NCBI RefSeq assembly: GCF_027497215.1
Contig: NZ_CP114904.1
Location: 4,362,001 to 4,426,000, forward strand
Length of the DNA stretch: 64,000 bases
Source of the DNA: Micromonospora sp. WMMD812
GTDB taxonomy: Bacteria; Actinomycetota; Actinomycetes; Mycobacteriales; Micromonosporaceae
Reading direction: 5' to 3'
Below are positions 41,698 to 49,338 of this stretch, piece by piece. Made by a program: the position numbers and the translations under genes. The notes under the pieces are model-generated. The model ran no database searches. It saw only the letters and a list, made by a program, of their open reading frames with translations, and had not been told where the DNA came from. Within the stretch, counting starts at the first letter, position 1. Each line of letters starts with the position of its first letter.

Positions 41698-42210
41698 TCA
41701 GCAGGCGCACTCGAAAGACAAGCCGCTACTCGCTGGGATCGCGATCCAAGCTGCCCGGACAGGGACATGCCGATGCGTCTCCGCCCAGGTATCCGCCAGC
41801 GCCGCGGCGCGCAGCGGCCCGATGGGAGGGAACCTGAACCCCGTGTCATGGACGTCGAGGCTGTCAAGGCCGAGCAAATCGGCCTTGTCGTCGAAGGCCA
41901 TCTCCAAGTCGAGCTGCCATAGGTCGCGCTGCCAGTAGGGATCGTCGTGGTCAACGACATCAGCGATGGCCAGCTGCCGGGTGAACGTCAGAATCAGGCG
42001 GTTGTCGCTCCAGGACCGTCGGCCCCACTGGATGATGAAGCCATCGGCATCGGAGTCCGGAGTTGGGTCGACGCCGTCAATGTCCAGTTGCAGGAACTCA
42101 GCGAGCGCGCACCATGCCGCCTCGACATCGGTCACAGAGTCCTGATCGACACCGTGCCGCCGCAGGATCTGCGCGAACACATCAAGGCTGGTCCGCCAAG
42201 GGATGTGCAC
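41698..42210 (-). CDS. Hypothetical protein
   Basis: A 170-residue acidic protein, start GTG at 42210, with many Trp and Asp residues (FIIQWGRRSWSDNRLILTFT; DPYWQRDLWQLDLEMAFDD). No signal or membrane segment. The compact acidic, Trp-rich character resembles immunity-type or SMI1-like accessory proteins, but I cannot assign a family. It lies in the accessory stretch beside LtrA and an IS element. Confidence 0.6.
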   Translation of the reverse strand: MHIPWRTSLDVFAQILRRHGVDQDSVTDVEAAWCALAEFLQLDIDGVDPTPDSDADGFIIQWGRRSWSDNRLILTFTRQLAIADVVDHDDPYWQRDLWQLDLEMAFDDKADLLGLDSLDVHDTGFRFPPIGPLRAAALADTWAETHRHVPVRAAWIAIPASSGLSFECAC

Positions 42211-42272
42211 GTGACCAGCATGCCCTGACGAAACAGCCCGGCTGCCGGCCACCGGCTGCCGGGACAGGCCGA

Positions 42273-42308
42273 CGGCCGGCCATGTCGGGTCTCAGAACGT
42301 CCGTGACA
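42273..42308. repeat. IS-end-like sequence, copy 1
   Basis: On the minus strand this reads CTGTCACGGACGTTCTGAGA followed by CCCGACATGGCCGGC. It matches, with about six differences over 35 bases, the sequence beginning at 45378 next to the IS110 element. It resembles the terminus of IS481/IS3-type elements, so it may be a decayed IS end. Confidence 0.5.
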
Positions 42309-42341
42309 GAACAGCCTCGGGACGTGGGTGACACTTTCCGG

Positions 42342-43517
42342 CTAGCCCGGTGGTGCGGGCGGCTCGGGTGGGCGTCCTCGGGCGCGGGCTGCGTCGGATA
42401 CGGCGATCCCGGCCAGGACGAGAGCAGCGGTGGCGGCGACCAGGAGCGGCGGCAGGACGACCGTTGCCGGGGAGGTGGCGGGGAGTACGAGGATCCCGGC
42501 CACGCAGCCTCGGGACACTCGGCCGAACACCGAGTACTCGAAGATGGCCCGTCCGGCGAGGAACAGTGCGGGTCCGCCGAGGATGACGGCGGCCCACGCC
42601 GGTGGTGTGTTCCCGAGCGGGTGCTCGATGACGAGCTCGTCGCTGACGGAGATCGCGACGATGCCGCCGACCATGACCGGGTGGGCGAATCTCGCCGGCA
42701 AGGCAACGCGGAGCGGATCACGGGCCGTGGCGACGGCCTCGCCCAAAACCTCCCCAGCACGGTGGATGTAGATCCGCCACAGCAGCACCGTGGTCGCGAA
42801 CGCCACCACGGCCGCCGCGCTGCGGTCCGCCTCGAAGCCGTTGCTGCTGAGCCCCAGCCCTGCCACCAGGATCAGCTCGCCGAGCGCGATGATGACGAAC
42901 TGCCGATGCCGCTCGGCCAGGAACTCACCCGAGATCGAAAACTCCGCCGCACTGACGCGGCCCAGCCTCGGCGTGGGCCAGCCGAGTATGGCCACCGTGT
43001 ATTCCACCACCACCGCCAGCGCCCATAGCGCCCCACGCGGCCAACCCTGCACGGCAGCGCCCGCGAGCCATGGCACCGCCGACACGCCGAACCAGAACAG
43101 CGCCCGCGTCTCGGGACGCTGCCGTTTGTCGCCCCGCGTAACGATCACGAGAAACAGGCTGCGACCGACCTGGACGGCGACGTACGCGCCGGCGAAGACC
43201 AGGCCATGCGCGCCGAACGCCTCAGGCACCGCGGCTGCCAGCACGAAGCTGCCGAACATGCACCCGATGGCCAGCACCTGCATCGCCGGCCGTCGCGGGT
43301 CGAACCTGTCGCCTGCCGCCGCCGACTGGTCCCACACCCACCACACGGCGAGCAGCAACACCAGCGTTTGGAAGGCGCCGCTCCAGTCCAGCTGTTCCCG
43401 CAGCCCGTGCGAGAGCCGGAAGAGCGCGAAGACAAACACCAGGTCGAAGAACAGGTCCAGGAACGTCGCCCGCTTCTCCTCCGGTCCCCGCACCAGCCGG
43501 GCTGCGCCACCCGTCAT
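42342..43517 (-). CDS. ltrA: Low temperature requirement protein A (LtrA) family membrane protein
   Basis: A 391-residue polytopic protein. The family N-terminus is clear: EEKRATFLDLFFDLVFVFALFR, then WWVWDQS and the GERHRQF-like HLAERHRQ position (EFLAERHRQFVIIALGELIL). About ten hydrophobic segments follow. Named after a Listeria locus for growth in the cold; the molecular function is unknown. A decayed relative with the same N- and C-terminal motifs lies at 54710-55201. Confidence 0.9.
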   Translation of the reverse strand: MTGGAARLVRGPEEKRATFLDLFFDLVFVFALFRLSHGLREQLDWSGAFQTLVLLLAVWWVWDQSAAAGDRFDPRRPAMQVLAIGCMFGSFVLAAAVPEAFGAHGLVFAGAYVAVQVGRSLFLVIVTRGDKRQRPETRALFWFGVSAVPWLAGAAVQGWPRGALWALAVVVEYTVAILGWPTPRLGRVSAAEFSISGEFLAERHRQFVIIALGELILVAGLGLSSNGFEADRSAAAVVAFATTVLLWRIYIHRAGEVLGEAVATARDPLRVALPARFAHPVMVGGIVAISVSDELVIEHPLGNTPPAWAAVILGGPALFLAGRAIFEYSVFGRVSRGCVAGILVLPATSPATVVLPPLLVAATAALVLAGIAVSDAARARGRPPEPPAPPG

Positions 43518-43544
43518 CGGTTCGCCCCGTTTCTGCCGCTTCTG

Positions 43545-43733
43545 TCAGCCTTGAAGCAGTCGTACCACCCGGCACCGCTGGTTGATGTGGATGTGCTGCT
43601 GCGGCCCGGGATCGAACGGCCCCGCTCGTGGCGGGCGACGGTAGAGGCCGATCAGGTCCCGCCAGCCGTCGCCGCCGGTTCTGACCAGCTCGTCGACCTT
43701 GGCCCAGGCGTCGGGGCTGCTAGAGGTGGCAAA
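43545..43733 (-). pseudogene. 3' remnant of a gene cut by the IS110 element
   Basis: A 63-codon frame runs from the IS junction to a TGA at 43545-43547. It encodes SPDAWAKVDELVRTGGDGWR and then DPGPQQHIHINQRCRVVRLL, which has good coding character but no start codon. The matching 5' part is not found beyond the right end of the IS, so flanking DNA has been deleted or the IS carries a join from elsewhere. Family not recognised. Confidence 0.5.
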
Positions 43734-43848
43734 CTGTCACGCAGGTCCTGACCCGTAAATCAACGGACGTGTGGGCAGGCGGCAGCGTCGGGGCAGCGCC
43801 CCGACAGCGTGCCGTGTGGAGTGCTGTCGTTGCGTGACAGCGGTGAGG

Positions 43849-45141
43849 TTACGCGGCTTGGACTTCGATGATCGCTTGGCCATCCCGGATGGTGATCTTC
43901 TGGCCGGTGACGGCTTGCAGTGCGGCGGCCAGGCTGCGGGCCCGGCGGTTCCTGTCGATGCGCGTGGTGAAGTAGTCGGCGCCGAGGTCGTGGAACTGGG
44001 CGGTGGGGTCGGACAGCAGATGGTAGGCGATGGTCAGCACGCAGTTGCCGGTGGCGACAATCGCTTTCTGCGGCCCGCGGCGTCGGGCGATGCGTCGGTG
44101 CCGGGCGCCGAGGAAGCCGGCACCGCTGCGGGCGACGGTCGCGGCGATGTTGCCCAGGGTGGCGGCCAGCCAGGGGTTGCCCTTGGCACGGCCCTTGTTC
44201 TTCTTCTTGCCGGCCGACTCGTGGGTCTGTGGGCAGAACTTGGCCCAGGACACCAGGTGGGCGGCGGACGGGAACCGGGCCATGTCTACGCCCACTTCGG
44301 CGATGATCTCCTGCGCGGCGATGGGGCCGGCTCCGGTGATCTGCGCCAACTGCTGTGCTTGATGTGCGAACGGGGTGATCGCCTGCTCGACCATCGTGTC
44401 CAGGGCGGCGATCTGGGCGGTGAGCCGGTCGATGTTGGAAAGCATCATCGCCAGGATGGCACCGTGATGATCGGTGAAGAACCCGCGCAACGCCTCCTGC
44501 AGCTGTGCGATCTTCGGCCGTAGGCGGCCCTTGGCCAACTGCGCGAGCACCCTCGGGTCGCGCTGCCCGGCGACCAACGCGTCCAGGATCAGCCGCCCGG
44601 TCACCCCGAACAGCTCACTGACCACCGAGGACAGCTTGATCTGGGCGTCCTCAAGCAGCTTCTCCGCCCGTTGCATCTCCCGGGTGCGATCGCGGATCAG
44701 AGAACGCCGGTACCGGGTCAGGTTGCGTAACTCCCGGATCGGTCGGGGCTGCACCAGCGACGGTCGGCACATACCCCGCTCGGCAACCTTGGCCAGCCAC
44801 ACCACATCGAGCTTGTCGGTCTTGGCTCGGCCCGGGACGTTCTTGACGTCCCGGGCGTTGACCAGCCAGCACTCGAAGCCCTCCGCCTCCAGCAGGTAGT
44901 AGGCACCTTTCCAGTAGTCGCTGGTGCTTTCCATGACCACCCGGGTCACACCCCAGATGCGGAACCAGTCCGCCATCTGCAGCAACGCCACCGTGGTGGT
45001 CGGGTAGGTCCGCACCTCCTGCATCCGCCGGCCCGGCCTGGACTCGTGCGGCACCCGCACACACGCCTCCAACACCGCCTTGCCAAGATCAAGCGCGGCT
45101 ACCCGCTCGACGTGTAGCTCCTGCTCATCGACTTCTTCCAT
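43849..45141 (-). CDS. IS110-family transposase (DEDD)
   Basis: A 430-residue bridge-RNA-type recombinase. The N-terminal RuvC-like DEDD domain shows AALDLGKAVLEACV, VVMESTSDYWKGAYYLLE and KTDKLDVVWLAKVAE. The C-terminal Transposase_20 domain contains LAQITGAGPIAAQEIIAEVG and a serine-bearing region around SAAHLVSWAKFCPQTHESAG. Both domains are complete, so the protein may be active. ATG at 45141 follows AGAGG. Confidence 0.93.
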   Translation of the reverse strand: MEEVDEQELHVERVAALDLGKAVLEACVRVPHESRPGRRMQEVRTYPTTTVALLQMADWFRIWGVTRVVMESTSDYWKGAYYLLEAEGFECWLVNARDVKNVPGRAKTDKLDVVWLAKVAERGMCRPSLVQPRPIRELRNLTRYRRSLIRDRTREMQRAEKLLEDAQIKLSSVVSELFGVTGRLILDALVAGQRDPRVLAQLAKGRLRPKIAQLQEALRGFFTDHHGAILAMMLSNIDRLTAQIAALDTMVEQAITPFAHQAQQLAQITGAGPIAAQEIIAEVGVDMARFPSAAHLVSWAKFCPQTHESAGKKKNKGRAKGNPWLAATLGNIAATVARSGAGFLGARHRRIARRRGPQKAIVATGNCVLTIAYHLLSDPTAQFHDLGADYFTTRIDRNRRARSLAAALQAVTGQKITIRDGQAIIEVQAA

Positions 45142-45377
45142 GACAACCTCTGAGGAGGAAAGGGGGATCGGGGACGGTCACCCGCGGGAGCCATCGGGGA
45201 AACAGGAAGAGTCGGACCCTCGTGCTCGTAGCTACAATGCGCAGCCCCTCGTGGCGGCTCCCAGCGTCAAACTGATACACGGCCTCACCTGCGCCAAGGA
45301 CGACCGACGTCGGCGGGCGACCAACCCGATTTTCCCGCACGCGCGGCGTCCCCATGGACCAGAAAACTGATACCGAT
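45142..45377 (-). ncRNA. Candidate bridge RNA region of the IS110 element
   Basis: In IS110-group elements the non-coding end upstream of the transposase encodes a structured bridge RNA whose loops pair with target and donor DNA. This 236-base end has no ORF and is rich in short inverted repeats. AAACTGATAC occurs inside it at 45269-45278 and again at the element terminus (45364-45373), as expected if a donor-binding loop matches the element end. Boundaries of the RNA are not resolved. Confidence 0.45.
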
Positions 45378-45395
45378 CTGTCACGCAGGTCCTGA

Positions 45396-45802
45396 GACAC
45401 GACATCGCCGGCAGCCGGCCGGTGTGGGAGAACTTTCTGTACATATATGCACGTATATCAAGGCGGCCCCTGACGGGCCGCACGCGCCGCTGCCTGGGCG
45501 CGCGCCCGACGCTCCGCTGTCGCTCCACGTCGGCCAGGCAGAACGCCCGGCGGCTGGCGCGGACAGCGGGAAGCCCCGAGGGCCGCCGCAGACGATAGCG
45601 CCGAGAGTGGTTGATGATCGTTGGCCGGCAGCCGGCCGGGCGCGGCGGTCGTCGCACCGCCGCGCCGTAGGGCGAGTCACCGCCGGCCGTGGTGGGGATG
45701 CGGCGCGGAGGATGCGGGGCCGCCCCTCCGACCTCCAGGGTGCTTCGCATCGCTGCGCGACGGCCCTGCGGGCCGCCCTTGACCACGCAGGCAAATGGGG
45801 CT
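45396..45802. other. Gene-free stretch right of the IS
   Basis: Starts with the IS-end-like sequence (45378 onwards: GAGACACGACATCGCCGGC), followed by the AT-rich motif ACATATATGCACGTATAT at 45441-45458 and then GC-rich DNA with frames on both strands but no convincing gene. The AT-rich motif shares ATATACGTG with the padR upstream region. Confidence 0.45.
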
Positions 45803-46663
45803 CTACAGACTGGCCCTGCGCAGAGCGACCAGATGCCCGCCGACGAGCAGCGCCGCCGCTGTGGTGCCCATAACCGCGCTCCACCACGACACCGAAACGG
45901 CATAGAAGATCTCGCCAGCCGGATTGTCACCCGCCCACGTAATGGCCACCGTCTCGTTCAAGACTTCCGCCAGGAGCAGGCCTACCGCTGCGAACGCAGC
46001 CCGCGAGTCGAGCAGCGTCCCAACGGCGCAAAGCGCCACAACTGTCAGCATCATCACTTGCTGGTAGCGGAAGAGGTAGACCGATTCGGAGAGCAAATAG
46101 GGCCCCCAGAAGATTGCCGTCACCGCCGGCACGGATAGCCACCAGAAGCCTGGTAACGCACCCGAGTGCGTGCGCTTGATGAGCACCACGACCGCTAGAA
46201 CAATGATCGCGGTAGCCACCGGCCAGGACACCGAGTCATACGACCACACATAAGTCGCTTGCCACCCGAGTGCGGCCAGCAGCGCCACCCAGCCAAGATC
46301 TCGCAGCACGGCGAAGAAGGCGAGCGTGCCGAAGGCCAGCACGAACAGGCCACTGCGACCGGCGGGCCCGAACGTCACGTTCCGAATGATCAGGTCCCCT
46401 AACTGGGACGCAAACAGGAGAACTACCGCTACGCGAAGCCCAGTGCGCCAGGCGGCCCGTGGCGCCCGATCTTTGTCGGAGTTCAGCCGAACACGCACCC
46501 CGGACGCCAGCAGCGCTAACGCCTCACTAGCCGGCGGCCAACGTCGACTGGAATCGGCTCGCATCATCAACGTTCCGAGTAGCTCATCACCCCACTGCCG
46601 ACGGTGCCGGCCCGGGTAGGCGCGAAGCAAAAGCTCGTACCGGCGAGCCAGCTCGTCGCTCAC
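45803..46663 (-). CDS. Polytopic membrane protein, PadR operon partner
   Basis: A 286-residue protein. The N-terminal ~65 residues are cytoplasmic (ARRYELLLRAYPGRHRRQWG), a segment seen in PadR-linked membrane proteins, and about seven membrane helices follow. GTG at 46663 overlaps the padR stop by four bases (GTGA). Function unknown; such pairs often form stress- or envelope-responsive modules. Codon use is less GC-biased than in the core, fitting recent acquisition. Confidence 0.75.
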   Translation of the reverse strand: MSDELARRYELLLRAYPGRHRRQWGDELLGTLMMRADSSRRWPPASEALALLASGVRVRLNSDKDRAPRAAWRTGLRVAVVLLFASQLGDLIIRNVTFGPAGRSGLFVLAFGTLAFFAVLRDLGWVALLAALGWQATYVWSYDSVSWPVATAIIVLAVVVLIKRTHSGALPGFWWLSVPAVTAIFWGPYLLSESVYLFRYQQVMMLTVVALCAVGTLLDSRAAFAAVGLLLAEVLNETVAITWAGDNPAGEIFYAVSVSWWSAVMGTTAAALLVGGHLVALRRASL

Positions 46664-47016
46664 GCGAACCTCACCGCTGACGACTGAACAGCCGACCGCT
46701 TAGCGGAATCAGTCACCATGCTCGCGGCAGAGGCCAACCTGGCTGCCTCCGCTTGAAGTACTTCGCGACCGGCAGGCGTCAAGGCGTAAGACCGCCTGCC
46801 GCGCCCATTGACGATTTCCTCGCTGACGACTTCGACTAGCTCAGCTCCACGGAGCCGGTCGAGCACGGCGTACAGCGTGCCAGTGGCCAGCCGCACCGTC
46901 CCCTCGGACAGGGCCTCGACCTGGCCGAGGATCGCATAACCGTGGCGCGGGCCGTCGAGCAACGACGCCAGCACGAAGTAGCTGGGAGCTTGAAGTCTCC
47001 CCTGACCCATACTCAT
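46660..47016 (-). CDS. PadR-family transcriptional regulator
   Basis: A 118-residue PadR protein: winged HTH in YFVLASLLDGPRHGYAILGQ, then GTLYAVLDRLRGAELVEVV and RRSYALTPAGREVL, and a short C-terminal dimerisation helix. ATG at 47016 is preceded by TATAAA with a six-base gap, close to the leaderless pattern. TTGACA lies further upstream at 47053-47058, with non-optimal spacing. It is co-translated with the membrane protein. Confidence 0.88.
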   Translation of the reverse strand: MSMGQGRLQAPSYFVLASLLDGPRHGYAILGQVEALSEGTVRLATGTLYAVLDRLRGAELVEVVSEEIVNGRGRRSYALTPAGREVLQAEAARLASAASMVTDSAKRSAVQSSAVRFA

Positions 47017-47608
47017 GCCAAGTTTATATACGTGTTACACGCGCATCGCAAGTGTCAACGTACGACGGGCGACTCGCATTTCGACTCTCAGCGGGTCGCC
47101 GTGCACCCACACGGATGCCGCGCTGCGACGACCCACGCGATGGCCGAGCCCACCCGTGCCGCCCCGGTCGCATCCACGGTCAGTGTTCGTAAACCGAGGC
47201 GGCGAACGTGCCCGATGTGTGTGCCCGGCACAGGGGTCAACCCGGTCCACAACGGCAAGCCGGCAACACCGGATCGAGACGCTGCGTACTCGTCGGCCAA
47301 CCAGCAGGGCCACTCTCGGTATAGATCAATCCGATTCCCAAGCTGACAGTGCCAGGGCAGCCCATAGCGCCTCGGCTGAGCAAACGTGAGATCGGATGGG
47401 CGGCACGCGAACCGCTTTGGCAAGATGCGCCGTGATCTGGGTAAACGTGCGTGTCCCGGGGGCCGTGGTGGTGCGTTGCACCTGGTCTTTGAGGATCGCG
47501 CCGTGGTTGCCGGTGACCTTCGCACTGATCTGGATGTTCGAGGTGCGGGCGCACACCGCGTGGAGGGGGCCGTTGAGGCCCTACGACCGTTGGTATCGCG
47601 ATGGGTCG
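47017..47608. other. No confident gene
   Basis: About 590 bases upstream of padR and downstream of the SDR gene. Frames on both strands are open, but their codon bias is inconsistent. On the minus strand 47326-47556 encodes a short coherent-looking peptide (SNIQISAKVTGNHGAILKDQ) that stops without a recognisable family. This may be a remnant. Confidence 0.4.
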
Positions 47609-48469
47609 TCAGTGTGCACCGCCAGTGGCCGGGACGGCATGCTCGGCGGCTCGGCTGACCTGTTCCCAGCCTGCCCAGGTGTCCACTCGCCGGCGTGAGA
47701 TGTCGAACGCCAGGTCGTAGACCATGCTGCCGAGCAGGAGCCGCAGCGGTGGGTCGTCGCTGTCGACCAGTTTCAGCAGCGCCTCGGCAGCCAGCCGGGG
47801 CTCGCTGTCGATCGAGTCTTCCGCCCACTGCCGTTCCAGCTCCGCGCGCAGTGGACCGTAGGCCTCCATGGGCGTCGTGGAGGTCATGCTGGTGTACAGG
47901 TCGGTCCAGTAGCCGCCGGGCTGCACGATGCTGACCTTGACGTCGAAGGCCGCCGCCTCCATCGCCAGGGACTCGCTCATGCCTTCGAGGGCGAACTTGC
48001 TCGCGCTGTACATGCCGGTGCTCGGGAAGCCGCCGAGTGCGGCGATGCTGGAGATCTGCACGATGTGGCCGGCCCGCTGGGCGCGTAGGTGCGGCAGCAC
48101 GGCCTGGCTGACCCAGAGCGCGCCGTACAGGTTGACCTCGAACTGGGCCCGCGCCTGCGCCTCGGTGAACTCTTCGATCATGCCCATGTACATGGTGCCG
48201 GCGTTGTTGACGACGATGTCGAGCCGTCCGAAGTGCTCGACCGCGGTGGCCACGGCGGCGAAGACCGCCGCCCGGTCGGTCACGTCGAGCCGCAGGGCGA
48301 GCAGCCGGTCACCGTATCGCTCATCGAAGTCGTCTCGGGTGATGGTCCGGGCAGCGGCGACCACCTGGTCGCCGCGTTCGAGCGCCGCGACGGTGAACGC
48401 GCGGCCCAGACCGCGGCTGGCGCCGGTGATGAACCAGGTACGCGGAGTGGTGGTGACGGAGGTGCGCAT
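47609..48469 (-). CDS. Short-chain dehydrogenase/reductase
   Basis: A 286-residue classical SDR. The cofactor motif is ITGASRGLGRAF near residue 14, NNAGTMYMG is the structural motif, and catalytic residues are in QISSIAALGGFPSTGMYSAS with the Lys following (YSASK). It fits the oxidoreductases commonly paired with TetR regulators. ATG at 48469 has GAGAGGAAA upstream. It is divergent from the TetR gene, with an operator copy in each promoter. Confidence 0.9.
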   Translation of the reverse strand: MRTSVTTTPRTWFITGASRGLGRAFTVAALERGDQVVAAARTITRDDFDERYGDRLLALRLDVTDRAAVFAAVATAVEHFGRLDIVVNNAGTMYMGMIEEFTEAQARAQFEVNLYGALWVSQAVLPHLRAQRAGHIVQISSIAALGGFPSTGMYSASKFALEGMSESLAMEAAAFDVKVSIVQPGGYWTDLYTSMTSTTPMEAYGPLRAELERQWAEDSIDSEPRLAAEALLKLVDSDDPPLRLLLGSMVYDLAFDISRRRVDTWAGWEQVSRAAEHAVPATGGAH

Positions 48470-48497
48470 GTACGGGTTTCCTCTCGACGGTGCGAGC

Positions 48498-48573
48498 CGA
48501 TACGGTCCGTCTCGCTTGTGCCGCAACGTTAGGGCCTCGCTCGCCATGCGTCAAGACGAGACGGTCCGTCTCG
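48498..48573. promoter_or_regulatory. Twin TetR operators and -10 of tetR
   Basis: CGAGACGGTCCGTCTCG at 48557-48573 is a perfect 17-base palindrome. CGATACGGTCCGTCTCG at 48498-48514 differs at one base. Each sits at one of the two divergent starts, 59 bases apart. TAGGCT at 48581-48586 is six bases before the tetR ATG, so the first site covers its -35 region. Confidence 0.75.
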
Positions 48574-48592
48574 GTTCTGCTAGGCTGCGCAT

Positions 48593-49213
48593 ATGACGAC
48601 GCAGCGCAGAGCGACGCCCAACGCGGCCCGCCGGAACCAAGCCTCGCGGCAGGCGATCCTCACCGCGGCGTTCGATCTCCTGCAGGAGGTCGGATACGCC
48701 AAACTCAGTGTCGAGGGCATCGCCGCGCGTGCCGGCGTCGGCAAGCAGACCATCTACCGCTGGTGGCCGTCCAAGGGTGCGGTCATCTTCGATGCCTTCC
48801 TCATGCTCAGTGAGGGCGCTGAGGGTGAGCCCCCGGTGCTGCCCGACACCGGTGACCTGGAAGCAGACCTCACAGCGGTGCTGCGCGCCACGGTCGCGGA
48901 GTTGAACGATCCCCGGTACGACCAGCCGATGCGCGCGCTGGCCACCGAGATCGCGCACGATCCCGAGCTGGCAGCCGCCTACGCCGAACGGCTGGACGGG
49001 CCGTTGAAGGAGGCCAAGCGACAACGGCTGCGCAGCGCTCAACGGGCCGGGCAACTCGCCGAAGACCTCGACCTCGACGTAGCCGTAGAGATGATCTGGG
49101 GACCCGTGCTCAACCGTTGGCTGCAACGCACAGGGCCGCTCACCGCCGATTACACCGACCGCGTCGTCACCACCGCCCTCAACGGATTGCGTCCACGCCC
49201 GTCTGGTCGTTGA
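48593..49213 (+). CDS. TetR-family transcriptional regulator
   Basis: A 206-residue regulator. HTH: ILTAAFDLLQEVGYAKLSVE and GIAARAGVGKQTIYRWWPSK. The C-terminal ligand domain is all-helical and of the TetR_C type (AAYAERLDGPLKEAKRQRL). It is divergent from the SDR gene with a palindrome in front of each gene, so it very likely represses both. The mRNA is predicted to be leaderless. Confidence 0.9.
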   Translation: MTTQRRATPNAARRNQASRQAILTAAFDLLQEVGYAKLSVEGIAARAGVGKQTIYRWWPSKGAVIFDAFLMLSEGAEGEPPVLPDTGDLEADLTAVLRATVAELNDPRYDQPMRALATEIAHDPELAAAYAERLDGPLKEAKRQRLRSAQRAGQLAEDLDLDVAVEMIWGPVLNRWLQRTGPLTADYTDRVVTTALNGLRPRPSGR

Positions 49214-49304
49214 GTCCCCCCGTGGCCGGCGGCAGCGCGCCGGGCCGATCGGGGCCTGTCGCCAATCGAGATCCGTGACGTGTCCGCCGACAAGCCTGCC
49301 CGTT

Positions 49305-49327
49305 CTGATCGGCTCGGCCGAGATCAG
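49305..49327 (+). promoter_or_regulatory. Hairpin at the ABC-F ribosome-binding site
   Basis: CTGATCGGCTCGGCCGAGATCAG can fold with paired segments CTGAT/ATCAG and CTCGG/CCGAG. Its 3' arm abuts AGGGG (49326-49330), the probable Shine-Dalgarno of the TTG start at 49339. In-frame short ORFs start at GTG 49275 and 49280 and run through the hairpin, so translational attenuation is possible. Confidence 0.4.
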
Positions 49328-49338
49328 GGGACTCTTCC

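Larger units (their letters stand above)
43734..45395 (-). mobile_element. IS110-family insertion sequence
   Basis: The element contains one IS110-type transposase gene and is flanked by an 18-base direct repeat, CTGTCACGCAGGTCCTGA, at 43734-43751 and 45378-45395. Unit length is about 1.64 kb. IS110 elements normally have no terminal inverted repeats and no long duplication, so part of the repeat may be the element's own end resembling its target. The long non-coding end (about 236 bases) lies upstream of the transposase. Confidence 0.85.

Noticed and set aside
45424..45873. 149-codon plus-strand frame right of the IS
   Set aside because: It has no coherent domain, and its 3' end lies antisense to the membrane-protein gene at 45803-46663.
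47386..47658. Plus-strand ORF between padR and the SDR gene
   Set aside because: Codon bias is inconsistent, its end overlaps the SDR gene antisense, and no motif is recognisable.
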